A model generated the notes under the pieces. It searched no databases. It had not been told where the DNA came from and saw only the letters and a list, made by a program, of their open reading frames with translations. Positions 1 to 16,155 of a stretch of 64,000 bases of DNA are shown piece by piece (position 1 is the first letter of the stretch; the number at the start of each line of letters is the position of its first letter). A program made the translations under genes and the position numbers. The DNA is from Beroe ovata (lineage: Eukaryota > Ctenophora > Nuda > Beroida > Beroidae), in assembly GCA_946803715.1 (NCBI GenBank), contig CAMPET010000207.1, positions 37,844 to 101,843 of the forward strand. The letters run 5' to 3'.

Positions 1-3000
1 GAAGAGTGCTGTCAAGTGAAAGTGATGTCGAGGAAAATCGGTGTCAAGGAGAAGTGATGTCAAGGGAAAGTGCTGTCAAGTGGAATTGATGTCAATGGTA
101 TGTGCTGTCAAAGGGATAGTGCTGTCAAGTGGACATGGTGTCAAGGGAAAAGTGCTGTCAAGGGGAAATGGTGTCAAGGGGAGAGTGCCGTCAAGTGGAA
201 GTGATGTCAAGGAAAATCGGTGTCAAGGAGAAGTGATTTCAAGGGAAAGTGCTGTCAAGTGGACATGTTGTCATGGAAAATCGATGTCAAGGAGAAGTGA
301 TAACAAGGGAAAATGCTGTCAAGTGGAAATGATGTCAGTGGTAAGATCTGTCAAGCGGAGGGTGCTGTCAAGGGGAGAGTTGTGTCAAGGGAAGAGTGCA
401 GTCAAGTGAAAGTGATGTCAAGGAAAATCGATGTCAAGGCCCAAGGGAAAAGTGCTGTCAAGTGGACACTGGACATGATGTATATGGTCATTGCTGTCAA
501 GGGGGAAAATGATGTGAAGAGGAGAGTGATGTCAAGGGAAAGTGCTGTCAAGTGGAAATGATGTCAGTGGTAAGAGCTGCCAAGGGTAAAGTGCTGTCAA
601 GTGAAAGTGATGTCAATGGTATGTGCTGTCAAAGGGATAGTGCTGTCAAGTGGACATGGTGTCAAGGGAAAAGTGCTGTCAAGGGGAAATGGTGTCAAGG
701 GGAGAGTGCCGGCAAGTGGAAGTGATGTCAAGGAAAATCGGTGTCAAGGAGAAGTGATTTCAAGGGAAAGTGCTGTCAAGTGGACATGTTGTCATGGAAA
801 ATCGATGTCAAGGAGAAGTGATAACAAGGGAAAATGCTGTCAAGTGGAAATGATGTCAGTGGTAAGATCTGTCAAGCGGAGGGTGCTGTCAAGGGGAGAG
901 TTGTGTCAAGGGAAGAGTGCAGTCAAGTGAAAGTGATGTCAAGGAAAATCGATGTCAAGGCCCAAGGGAAAAGTGCTGTCAAGTGGACACTGGACATGAT
1001 GTATATGGTCATTGCTGTCAAGGGGGAAAATGATGTGAAGAGGAGAGTGATGTCAAGGGAAAGTGCTGTCAAGTGGAAATGATGTCAGTGGTAAGAGCTG
1101 CCAAGGGTAAAGTGCTGTCAAGTGAAAGTGATGTCAATGAATATCTGTGTCAAGGTGAAGTGATGTCAAGGGAAAGTGCTGCCAAGGGGAGAGTTGTGTC
1201 AAGGGGAGAGTTGTGTCAAAGGGAAAGTGCTGTCAAGAGAAAATGCTGTCAAGGAAAGAGAATAGTCAAGTGGAAGTGATGTCAAGGTAAATCGGTGTCA
1301 AGGGAAAGTGCTGTCAAGTGGAAATGATTTCAATGGTGAGTGCCGTCAAGGAGAAGTGATGTCAAGGGAAAGTGCTGTCAAGGGGAGAGTTGTGTCAAAG
1401 GAAAGTGCTGTCAAGTGAAAGTGATGTCAAGGAAAATCAGTGTCAAGGAGAAGTGATGTCAAGGGAAGAGTGCTGTCAAGTGGACATGATGTCAATAGTA
1501 AGTGCTGTCAAGGGGAAGTGCTGTCATGTGGAAAGTGGTGTCAAGGGAAGAGAAGTGCCGTCAAGGGGAACGTGGTGTCAAGGGAAGAGTGCTTTCAAGT
1601 GAAAGTGATGTCAAGGAAAATCGGTGTCAAGGAAAGAGTGATTTCAAGTGAAAGTGATGTCAAGGAAAATCGGTGTCAAGGAAAGAGTGCTGTCAAGTGA
1701 AAGTGATGTCAAGGAAAATCGGTGTCAAGGAGAAGTGATGTCAAGGGAAAGTGCTGTCAAAGGGAAAGTGCTGTCAAGGGGAAAATGCTGTCAAGGGAAA
1801 GTGCTGTCAAGTGGAAATGATGTCAAGCGGAAAGCGCTGACAAGGGGAAAATGCTGTCAAGGGAAAAAACTGTCAAGTGGAAGTGATGTCAAGGAAAATT
1901 GGTGTCAAGGGAAGAGTGCTGTCAAGGAGAAGTGATGTCAACGGAAAGTGCTGTCAAGTGGACATGATGTCAATGGTAAGTGCTGTCAAGGGGAAGTGCT
2001 GTCAAGTGGAATTGATGCCAATGGTAAGTGCTGTCAAAGGGAAACTGCTGTCAAGGGAAAGTGCTGTCAAGTGAAAGTGATGTCAAGGAAAATTGGTGTC
2101 AAGGAGAAGTGATGTCAAGGGGAACAATGGTACCAAGTGGGAATGATGTCAGTGGTAAGAGCTGTCAAGGGAAGAGTGCTTTCAAATGAAAGTGATGTCA
2201 AGGAAAATCGGTGTTTATTGAAAAGTGCTGTCAAGTGGAATTGATTTCAATGGTAAGTGCTGTCAAAGGGAAAGTGGTGTCAAGGGAAGAGTGATGTCAA
2301 GTGGACATGATGTCAGTGGTAAGTGCTGTCAAGGCGAAAGTGGTGTCAAGGGAAGAGAAGTGATGTCAAGGGGAGTGCTGTCAAGGGAAAAGTGGTGTCA
2401 AGGAAAATCGGTGTCAGGGAGAATTGATGTCAATGGTAGGTGCTGTCAAGGGGACAGAGCTGTCAAGGGGAGAGTTGTGTTTAGGGAGAGTGCTGTCAAG
2501 TGAAAGTGATGTCAAGGAGAAGTGATGTTAAGGGAAAGTGTTGTCAAGTGGTAAGTGCTGTCAAGGGGAAAGTGGTGTCAAGTGAAAGTGATGTCAAGGA
2601 AAATCNTGCTGTCAAGGGGAACGTGGTGTCAAGGAAAATCGTTGTCAAGGAGAAGTGATGTCAATGGAAAGTGCTGTGAAGTGGACATCGTGTCAAGGGC
2701 AAGTGCTGTCAAGGGGAGAGTGGTGTCAAGGGAAGAGTGCTGTCAAGAGAAAGTGATGTCAAGGAAAATCCGTGTCAAGGGGAGAGTGGTGCCAAGGGAA
2801 GAGTGCTTTCAAGTGAAAGTGATGTCAAGGATAATCGATGTTAATGGAAAAGTGCTGTCAAGTAGAATTGATGTCAATGGTAAGTGCTGTCAAAGGGAAA
2901 GTGGTATCAAGGGAAGAGTGATGTCAAGTGGATATGATGTCAGTGGTAAGTGCTGTCATGGGGAAAGTGGTGTCAAGGGAAGAGAAGTGATGTCAAGGGG

Positions 3001-3420
3001 AGTGCTGTCAAGGGAAAAGTCGTTTCAAGGAAAATTCGTGTCAAGGGTAAGTGCTGTCAAGGGGGGAGTGGTGTCAAGGGAAGAGTGCTGTCAAGTGAAA
3101 GTGATGTCAAGGAAAATCGGTGTCAGGGNATAGGTGTCAAGGAGATGTGATGTCAAGGGAAAGTGCTGTCAAGTGGACATGGTGTCAATGGTAAGTGCCG
3201 TCAAGGGGAAAGTGGTGTCAAGAGAAGAGTTTTGTCAAGGGAAGAGTGCTGTCAAGTGAAAGTGATGTCAAGGAAAATCGGTGTCAATGAGGAGTGATGT
3301 CAGGGGAAAGTGCTGTCAAGTGGAATTGATGTCAAGTGAAAGTGATTTCAAAATTCAAGGGGAAATTGCTGTCAAGTGAAAGTGCTGTCAAGGAGATGTG
3401 GTGTCAAGGATAGAGTACTA
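1..3420. repeat. Degenerate 16-17 bp minisatellite with a 521-bp higher-order repeat
   Basis: The stretch is built from variants of a unit close to GTGMTGTCAAGNGRAA (16-17 bp). Within it, about 90-600 recurs almost unchanged at about 611-1121, a shift of exactly 521 bp, so there is a higher-order repeat. Single Ns at 2606 and 3129 are probable assembly joins. Stop codons are rare on the plus strand, which gives several overlapping open frames rich in Ser, Lys, Val, Gly and Cys. The unit length is not a multiple of three and the frames drift, so these are not credible proteins. The array lies where the 3' part of the minus-strand MCM6 gene should be. Confidence 0.9.
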
Positions 3421-3550
3421 TTAAGGGAAAAATGTAAGGGGAAAGCGGTTTTGAGGCGAAAATGCTGCCTGGAGGCGAAAATGCTGTCAGGAGAATAGGC
3501 CTATTCTTGACGCAGTGGACATTTTCAATATTTTGGATAGTTATTTTTAC

Positions 3551-4052
3551 CTCGTCCTCACAGACCATCTTGGCCATGGCCTCACTAAGTCGAATGAGAC
3601 TCTCCAGCTGTCTGACAGTGATCCTCCAGCTGGCTTTGGACATGGCGTTAGCGTCACGTTGTCGGAGTTTCTTGTACTCTTCTATCATGAACTCTTGACT
3701 TTCGCGTGTAATCTTCGGTTTGAATTTCCGTGCGAATGCTATGTAACGCCTGATTTCCTCCTGAAATACGGTAGCAATGTGAAACTAACATGTGTGTGTG
3801 TGTGAACTTCACATTTTTGTGTAATTCTAAATGTGTTTAAACTCCACATGTGTGCAGACTTTATTTCCATTTACAACAACTCCTGAATGACGTTACCATG
3901 GTGTATTCCCTCTCGACGCTCTCCTCCTGACGGGTGTGGAGGTCGACAATCCGGCGGGCAATGGCGTAGTCCGTCACCTCGTTACACTCGTCCACCAGGA
4001 CGAAAAACAGGTCGAACCTGCTCATGATGGGAGCCGACAGCTGGATGTTTTG
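3551..4052 (-). CDS. MCM6: Second copy of two MCM6 exons (probable allelic duplicate)
   Basis: Exons 3897-4052 and 3551-3770 (minus strand) are near-identical to MCM6 exons at 5704-5859 and 5358-5577, at a constant offset of 1807 bp. They carry the arginine-finger motif SRFDLFF and the helical C-terminal part of the AAA+ domain ([11 protein letters not shown]). Flanking introns and the adjoining minisatellite are duplicated too, and an N run at 4590-5006 separates the copies. Small differences appear towards 4250-4350. This looks like the other haplotype placed in tandem rather than a real partial gene duplication; the sequence alone cannot exclude the latter. Confidence 0.75.
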
Positions 4053-4589
4053 CTGTGGGGAGAGGGGGAGGAGTGTTGGACTGCTGCACAAGAATTATAC
4101 ACGAGGTAACCCCCTGCAAATGAGAAGAAATATGGACTGCATATCGACAGTTTCCAGGGTAAGGCCTACTCCACTGTACCACCTTCCTGTTGACTACAAA
4201 TCTCTATTAGGTGATGGACATCTGCTGTACACTGTATACTATGCAGATTTAAGTGTAAGTCTAATTAGTATGCCTTGGAATAACAGTCGTGGAGACAGTC
4301 ATGTTGCTTCTGGTGCCCGAGATTTAGCTATAAAACGAGCTTCAGGGTGATCGGTTAGAATTTGTTGTCATGGGAAGTCTCTAAAAATTGTGCCGCACAA
4401 TGGTAGAAATAACTTCAATGACGAAAATTTTTAGTGTAGCCCTATTTTGTGGTACGCTATTGAACGATTATGGCTTATCTATGTCTAGCAGTTACAAGGT
4501 AAGGGACCGTTCACATATTACGTAATCAGCCGAGGGGGGGAGGGGGTTTCCAAATGATTACGCTTGATTACGGAGGGGGGAGGGGGGGT

Positions 4590-5006
4590 NNNNNNNNNNN
4601 NNNNNNNNNNNNNNNNNNNNNNNNNNNNNNNNNNNNNNNNNNNNNNNNNNNNNNNNNNNNNNNNNNNNNNNNNNNNNNNNNNNNNNNNNNNNNNNNNNNN
4701 NNNNNNNNNNNNNNNNNNNNNNNNNNNNNNNNNNNNNNNNNNNNNNNNNNNNNNNNNNNNNNNNNNNNNNNNNNNNNNNNNNNNNNNNNNNNNNNNNNNN
4801 NNNNNNNNNNNNNNNNNNNNNNNNNNNNNNNNNNNNNNNNNNNNNNNNNNNNNNNNNNNNNNNNNNNNNNNNNNNNNNNNNNNNNNNNNNNNNNNNNNNN
4901 NNNNNNNNNNNNNNNNNNNNNNNNNNNNNNNNNNNNNNNNNNNNNNNNNNNNNNNNNNNNNNNNNNNNNNNNNNNNNNNNNNNNNNNNNNNNNNNNNNNN
5001 NNNNNN
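4590..5006. other. Assembly gap (run of N)
   Basis: This is a continuous run of N of about 417 bases. The left flank is a G-rich GGAGGGGGG tract. The right flank resumes inside the same minisatellite and MCM6 exon block found at about 3200-4450, so the gap joins two copies of one region. Confidence 0.98.
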
Positions 5007-5240
5007 GTCAAGGGGAAAGTGGTGTCAAGAGAAGAGTTTTGTCAAGGGAAGAGTGCTGTCAAGTGAAAGTGATGTCAAGGAAAATCGGTGTCAATGAGGA
5101 GTGATGTCAGGGGAAAGTGCTGTCAAGTGGAATTGATGTCAAGTGAAAGTGATTTCAAAATTCAAGGGGAAATTGCTGTCAAGTGAAAGTGCTGTCAAGG
5201 AGATGTGGTGTCAAGGATAGAGTACTATTAAGGGAAAAAT
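5007..5240. repeat. Minisatellite tail, copy of 3200-3433
   Basis: These are the same 16-17 bp GTCAAG-type units as in 1-3420. The stretch matches 3200-3433 almost base for base at the 1807-bp offset and forms the left part of the duplicated block. Confidence 0.85.
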
Positions 5241-5357
5241 GTAAGGGGAAAGCGGTTTTGAGGCGAAAATGCTGCCTGGAGGCGAAAATGCTGTCAGGAG
5301 AATAGGCCTATTCTTGACGCAGTGGACATTTTCAATATTTTGGATAGTTATTTTTAC

Positions 5358-10059
<4,702 letters not shown>

Positions 10060-10286
10060 ACCTAATGACGGAAGAATATGTCAGTATAGGTTTAACAGAG
10101 TGCATCAGGTGAGTAAATATTCCAGGAAGATAAGAAATTATGTGACGAGTAGTAATAATAACTTGAATTTTAGAAAAGCAATAAAAGGGTCGGGTAAACG
10201 AACAAATGTGAGTCAAAATGTCTCTCTCTCTCTGTGATGTCTTTGATATCATCAGTCTTGATACTGATGCATAAAGATTTACTAAA
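10060..10286. other. Short spacer between LANCL and MCM6
   Basis: Only 227 bp separate the LANCL stop codon (10287-10289) from the MCM6 start codon (10059). The spacer must hold the LANCL 3' end and the MCM6 promoter and 5' leader. A short CT-rich run lies at about 10219-10232. No canonical E2F site or TATA box was recognised here. Confidence 0.6.
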
Positions 10287-11968
10287 TTAAATACTTGTAA
10301 ACAAATTAACATATGTAGGTATGGCTACATAACTGCGTGATGCGTATGATGACAAATAATTTACATTCTTAATCAAGTTCTTCTCACTTGAAGATATCAA
10401 AGAACGGAAAAGCGCTATTGTTCGAAGATCAGTTAGAAAGCAGAGAGTTCCCGCCCATCCCTCGAATAACGAATACGGGCAGTCTGGAGTCCGTGCTTGC
10501 TCCCTGAACTCAGTCGTGAAGATAAACTGGGCGTACTGGTGGGCCCTGAACAGGTACTTCACGTGCTGTGTTGCGCGGTAGAGCGCAAGGAATGCGTACC
10601 CGCTTCCCGCTACGCCGTGACAGATTCCAGGACCCTTGAGGAGGAGACCATATTTCCAGAGGTTGTCACCACCTGCTCTCAGAGCGGCGTCACCAAACTT
10701 GTCGTCCTAAGAGGTACACATGCATGAGAATGAGAGAATTAGAACTTAAATCATATCACGGATCATTAGCAACGGCATCAATCTTCAAGGAATATCTATT
10801 GAATAGAGGAGTGTAACTACCTTGAGGACCATGTTAGCTTTGATGAGGAAGTAAATGACACCCGGTGATCCATGACACCAGTGCCACAAGTGATCCCTCG
10901 TCTCATGCATGGCAGCAGGGTAGTTGCTACTTCCAGTCTCACAACTCAGCAAACAGTAGCAGGCAGCTGTCACATCCTTCAGTGCTTCCTGATCGAGATA
11001 CTCCGAGAAGTGAAGCAGCATCTGTAGGATTGAGGATAGACCATGGGCTGCCCCCAGATACAGTGTGTCGTAGTATGTGTACATGAGGGGGCTGGGACAA
11101 TTGAGACGGGCTGATGTCGCCCGTCCTGATTGGATGATGGACTTGACAATGGCACTGATGACAGCTCCGGGAATAACGTCATTTCCCAGCTGTTGCTGGA
11201 GATAAAGGACTCCGCAGAGATAACCAGCCCTCCCAACCAGCAACTCATCACCTCCACACGACAAGAAATCTACTGGCTTGCACATCCTGTGTAGAGCGAT
11301 AAACTTATCCACATAGACGCTGGAGTTGTCCACATCACCACAGTGCGAATAGTATACAGCTGCATGCGCATACACGCCCAGGTGCCCCAACAGGAATGCT
11401 GTTCCAGTGCTATTCCTCTCCTCTGACCGTTTCGAGCAAAACTCAAGCGAGGCACGGAGATAAACCCCCGCAGTCTTCAGACACTGATCTCTCAACTTCC
11501 GGGGTAGTTTCTCTGACTGTGACACGTGGAACAGAGCATAGGATATACCGGAGAGACCGACATACAGTCCGCCATCCGCTGCCCGCGGATCAGCTGTCAC
11601 ATTACTGGGAGAGAGGAGGAGGTGGTGAGAATCATTATAGAGGTTGTCATTAGACAAACCTTGACAGATCTTGCCTTACTATACCCCTCCTCATTTTTAA
11701 TGTAAAATATGGTACTGAATTAGTAGACAATCTCGCATAAATAGTGCTCAACTTCTTAGATAAAATGTAAAATATTATATCAAATTAGCAGTCAGCTGAT
11801 GAGTAATGATCGAAAGTACCAACTTATGTAACACCTGTGAATAAGGTCGACGATATTGGATATCTCTGTAACCAAGTCGTTGCTATATCTCTCCTGAATC
11901 TCATCTTCAGTCTGTTCACCAGTATAGTCTTGCAGGCGGTTAGTGAAGAAGCGACGATTATGTGCCAT
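10287..11968 (-). CDS. LANCL: LanC-like protein (LANCL family)
   Basis: Eukaryotic LanC-like proteins are cytosolic or membrane-associated zinc proteins that bind glutathione and are reported to add it to dehydroamino-acid residues in damaged proteins. Three exons, 11835-11968, 10821-11604 and 10287-10706, join in frame to 445 codons, close to the usual 400-450. The N terminus MAHNRRFF is followed by ADPR near the first helical repeat. The expected zinc ligands are present: Cys in HWCHGSPGV and Cys-His in GICHGVAGSG. RTPDCPYSLFEGWAGT near the end is typical of the family. The C-terminal 45 residues after FLTDL do not resemble the short FPAFEL tail of vertebrate members. It lies head to tail between the MYND gene and MCM6. 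I cannot decide which vertebrate paralogue is closest. Confidence 0.93.
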
Positions 11969-12398
11969 TTTACATTGGAATATCTGAGGTGTAGTGAGAA
12001 TGATGATGTTTGAAATCTCTACCAAAATCCATGGGAAAATTCTAAATTAATATGTCTTTTACGGCCAAAGCATTTCCTATAGGAATGGGATGTAGGAGAT
12101 AAGTTAAAGAGCTAAATAATGAAAATAACAAGGAAATGCAATACTCAAACAATAATTCTATAATAGGTACCATGAATGCACCACTCATAGAAGTTTGAGT
12201 TGTAGGCAAACAATTGAATTTAAAGGTTAAAAACATGCACAAACCCAATAAAAATAATAACAATAGTAATGGTATTATGTTAAATTTGAAACATTATCAT
12301 TATAGAAAGTGGCTCAATAAATAAATGAAAAATCATCAACAGATTCATAGTTTTCTAAATCTCCTGACTCAAGAGAATACACAACAATACAAGAATCA

Positions 12399-14165
12399 TC
12401 AAAAAGTGTCTGAAAAACTTCTTGATAAGTCGAGTTGAAGATCACCATTTTTCTTCAGCATCGATGCAAAGTATGCTTTTATCCCACCAAAGCCTTTCTC
12501 CACTACTTTAGAATAAACAACTTTGTAATTCTCATCTGATGATTCAATTTGTAGGTTAAGAATTACTTACAAATTCAAGAAGATCCTTTAAAACAAAGTG
12601 AATCATATAGTGAACTAATGCTTATTTAATTAAGCCAGGGAGAGAGTAGAGACATCAGTTTACTGAATCTTCTTGTGTCTACAAACAGTTGTCTGATTCT
12701 GTATCCCTATCATATGACATATCAGTAGGAATATGAATAATTTGACTCACCTTGTGGGACAATATAACACTGATAGGACTTGTCTTTGTTGTACACTAAC
12801 ATAGGACCATTACCCGCAACTCCTTGAGCCAACGGCACCTGCAAGAATACGTTTAAATCATCAATCAGCAGTTAATCAATGTGTAACTAAAACCATTATT
12901 TGGTCTATTGTCACCTGAATTTTGACCCTCATTGCCTTCTCTTCATGATTAGATTTCTTCCCAGCATTCTTCTTTGTGACATCAACACTTTTTGTTCTTT
13001 CATTGAACAAGACAACTTCCTCACCATAAGGGTTACGGACTGGTTTCACATAAACAAAACTTCCGGCTGCTTTCTTATCTTGATGCAGAGACTTACAAAT
13101 TGGCTTGTGATTCTTCCAGTCATAAGTCTGGCAAGCCCGACTGCAATATTGAACAGACATGCAACCAGAGCATCTACTCAGCTTTCCTGATTTTTGACAG
13201 TATGAACATGCATCTTCACCAGCATTTTTATCAGCTTGCTTGGCAGCTTTTGCCATAGCTCTGTATCCCTTTGAGAACAGCGAAGTAATTTTAGGATTAG
13301 ATGACCCTAAATTTTGGCAAGATATTCCATCATTGTCTCTGATACTTGGATCACTTCCATTACAGACAAGCAGTTCTATGAATTTATAATTGAAGGTCAT
13401 GCATGGTTCAAATAAAGGTGTGCAACCAAATCGATTTTGGGCATTTACATCAGCACCATTTTCAAGAAGTATCCTTGCAATCTCAAATGTTGTGTCATTT
13501 CCAAATTGTGTCAAACAGTGATGTAATGGCGTATATCCGGCAACATCTTTTGCATTAACATTGCAAGCATTAGACACCAACAATTTTGCAATTTCTACGT
13601 GATCATTTGTTGGCTTCATCCTGGCTCCACAGATCACATGGAAAATAGCGCAAAACCTTATCATAGTCTCTCTCCTCTCAAGCAACTTAGTACGTTCATC
13701 ATCAGATTTGGTTATATTGATTATCATTTTAACTTCATCTAGCTTCCCAAAGTAGCATACCCTGCACCATTCAGATATATTTTCATTCAATGCTGGATTG
13801 TAGTCAAAGCCAGAGGCCCACTGAGTCCTCAGTTTCATAGCCTCAAAACCCTTTAATCTAGTTTGATCACCATCACCATAAGGATCATCCATTGTGAATT
13901 CACCATTGAGGAACATGTTTTCAAACTTCTCAATCATCTCAATTTCCCCACTTTTCTGTGCTGCAAGGTGTTGTTTCAACATTTTAGATGTTTCACTACT
14001 CTTCTTAAGGGCATTATTATCTAATACATCAGACAATGCATCCTTATCAAGTGCTGACTGATTTATGATACTAGCTGCAGTTTCACTTGTCTTTGTTAGA
14101 TTTTTGCGGAGCTGCTTCATCAATTTCTCCTTTTCGTGAGAGCTATTCTCATGACTAGCTTCCAT
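12399..14165 (-). CDS. Ankyrin-repeat and MYND zinc-finger protein
   Basis: Three exons, 12915-14165, 12751-12838 and 12399-12565, join in frame to 501 codons with consistent phases. The first 100 residues are Lys/Ser/Glu-rich and probably helical. Ankyrin repeats occupy about 145-295, with clear units GYTPLHHCL and ENGADVNAQNRFGCTPLFEP. A MYND zinc finger lies at about 320-360 (CSYCQKSGKLSRCSGCMSVQYCSRACQ, given here only by its Cys pattern C-x2-C, C-x2-C, YCS-x2-C, H-x3-C). MYND domains bind proline-rich peptides, so a scaffold or adaptor role is likely. The tail after the MYND is unassigned. The gene is markedly more AT-rich than its neighbours. It does not match ANKMY1 or ANKMY2 well enough to take their names. 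Confidence 0.85.
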
Positions 14166-15172
14166 TATGATCTACACCTAAAGGAATGAAAATTAATGTT
14201 TAAAAAACTGTGATCTACTTTCAGCTTGTCAAGGACAGATCCTTGTGTTGTAAGATTTCCCCTGGGCAATGTTAAATCGTCACCAAGGATGAAATCACTC
14301 CTGCACTGCAGGGGTAGGGCCAGTCCTACAAACACAACAATATAAGTCCCTTAATCTAAATTATAATTTGGTTGTTTGTTTGTCTTTATGTTCATCACTA
14401 AACGCATGTGCTGATTTTGAACTATTGTAATAGTGAACTGGGAGCTCATTTCTGATGATGGTGCTTTACTAATGTTGCTCTTTCTGTTCTTTTTCACTTT
14501 TTAGGAACAATGCACACATACTGATTGGAGCAAGGATTGCAGTTTGCACATATAACAATGTTGAGTTGTTGCATCTGCACTGCGAGTATTTTTATGACTC
14601 GCTGTTAAATGTGTCCTTTTGTAAACATACACAATGCCAATTGAAACGAAATTCGAACAATGGGGCAAGCATCATGTCCCAGTGTCAATCAGAAGAAATG
14701 GCCAATTTGTTCCAAGGTGTGTTCATAAAATCAATGTTTCAAGAGCGTAGTTCAGACTTGACGTTCATTTAGTTTTACTCTCAATACCCCAATCGATAGA
14801 AAATGTATCTTTCTGCTGTTTCGATTTAAGTTATGCATATAGTGGTATGGGTATCCCAGTGGTATCCGATATGGCTCAATGGGTAGTGTATCACGTCCAC
14901 TTGATGGGTTTTCTAGTATATATAATAAATACCAACGTACCCCCTTATTCATGAAAAGAAATATTTCAAAAAAGAAAGATTCTTTTGAGACATCAAAGAA
15001 AAATTCTTTTCAGACATCATTTGAGACATCAATCAAGATGAATAAATAAATAAAATAAAAGGATGATTGTATCTAACCATCTCAACTCTCTACCCACCCC
15101 CCTCTCTAAAACACTGAAAAAAACATTCACAGCCATTTTAAAAATGTCACCTTTAAAACTCAGGTATCCAAT
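14166..15172. other. Gene-poor stretch upstream of the MYND gene
   Basis: AT-rich sequence that should contain the 5' end and promoter of the minus-strand ankyrin/MYND gene near 14170-14300. A 68-codon open frame at 14566-14772 has no recognisable domain and no splice context. Nothing else can be supported. Confidence 0.4.
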
Positions 15173-15316
15173 GAATCGTTTAGGGTGCATTTAGGGGGTA
15201 ATAAGGGTGTATATAGGGTGCATTTATAGGGCGCCATGTGGACACCCCCGGGTCATTTAGACGCCCCTGGGTGCATTTAGAGTGCGTCTAGGGTGAATTT
15301 AGGGGCATTTAGACCC
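15173..15316. repeat. TTTAGGG-rich degenerate minisatellite
   Basis: Irregular repeats of GGGTGCATTTAGGG-like units are interrupted by short GC-rich pieces. They abut the 44-bp repeat to the right. The TTTAGGG strings resemble telomeric repeats only superficially because they are not tandem hexamers. Confidence 0.55.
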
Positions 15317-15317
15317 C

Positions 15318-15440
15318 AACTAGTCGTGACATCACAGGTGACGTCATGCGTGACTTGTCCTAACTAGTCGTGACATCACGGGTGACGTCATGCGTGACCT
15401 ATTCTAACTAGTTGTGACGTTACACATGACGTCTCGGTCT
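15318..15440. repeat. 44-bp tandem repeat carrying CRE palindromes
   Basis: AACTAGTCGTGACATCAC begins at 15318 and 15362, with a diverged unit at 15406, giving a 44-bp period and about 2.7 copies. The first two units each contain the full CRE palindrome TGACGTCA (15339-15346 and 15383-15390); the third has ATGACGTCT. A CREB/ATF-binding role is possible from the motif but unproven. Confidence 0.75.
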
Positions 15441-15775
15441 CGCGCCGCGCATTTCCTTGATTTTTTACTCGCGAAGCAAAATCAGCAGCAACAAGATTCA
15501 GGTCAATTCTGGGTGAAAGTATTCAAAAAGGAGAGAAGAAACGGATCAGGTGACATCAGAACAGAAATGGTGTAAGTGTAACTGTATGCTAATACACAAC
15601 TAATGTGGGTGTTGTACTATACTATGGTCACGTGATTCATGTCCATAGCATGCACTAATGCAGCAGAAAAAGTCTGATTGGGCTCCTGGAGCCTGATGTA
15701 TAAATGTATGATTTATGCAATGGTAATTACAATACAGGGCATAAATTTTGCGAGTGACTTCACTGACTTCAATTG

Positions 15776-16126
15776 AGGGTCTGCCCCGCTCCCATTCATC
15801 TTAATGAATCGTGTAAAGTACCCTCTGCGGAGCCAGGCGTACTTTTAACGAGCCTGGACTTAGTCCACGTTGATTCCCCTCTCTTGGAGCTTCTTCGCGA
15901 CTGCAACCCAGATGAACTTATGCCCCTTCTTAGTCGTTCAGAAGCGTTGTTCAATGTCGTTGTTTGTCCGGATCTGGATGAGGGTTCTGATCTCACTTTT
16001 CGACCACGAGTGAGGGACATCATCGCTGGGAACCTCATCAGGTTTGGACTTGCGAGCAACAACTTCTACTCGTCTCTTCTTGTGGGAATTGATCATGATG
16101 TAAACTGGTATGAGTTCAGTGATTGA
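15776..16126 (+). CDS. Orphan terminal exon of an unrecognised gene
   Basis: This is an open frame of about 117 codons ending in TGA at 16124-16126, with balanced coding-like codon use. It follows a plausible acceptor near CAATTGAG at about 15771-15775 and has no convincing ATG start. The peptide contains LLELLRDCNPDELMPLLSR and ends DVNWYEFSD. I recognise no family. An N at 16155 and a 354-bp satellite follow immediately. It may be the last exon of a gene whose other exons were lost at a join, or a fragment of a mobile-element protein. Confidence 0.4.
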   Translation, partial: RVCPAPIHLNESCKVPSAEPGVLLTSLDLVHVDSPLLELLRDCNPDELMPLLSRSEALFNVVVCPDLDEGSDLTFRPRVRDIIAGNLIRFGLASNNFYSSLLVGIDHDVNWYEFSD

Positions 16127-16155
16127 ATGGGATGTTTTAACCGGGTCACAAGCGN

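Noticed and set aside
41-3150. Many overlapping Lys/Ser/Cys-rich open frames in the minisatellite
   Set aside because: They are translations of a 16-17 bp repeat in drifting frames, with no start context, splice sites or domain.
4554-5097. Open frames crossing the N run
   Set aside because: The residues are undetermined; the frames exist only because N is not a stop.
12876-12914. C-terminal extension of the ankyrin/MYND first-exon frame
   Set aside because: A CAG/GTGACA donor at 12915 joins in phase to two further exons, giving a better-formed C terminus.
14875-14930. tRNA-like A box (TGGCTCAATGGGTAG)
   Set aside because: No matching B box, cloverleaf or acceptor stem could be drawn; at most a SINE relic.
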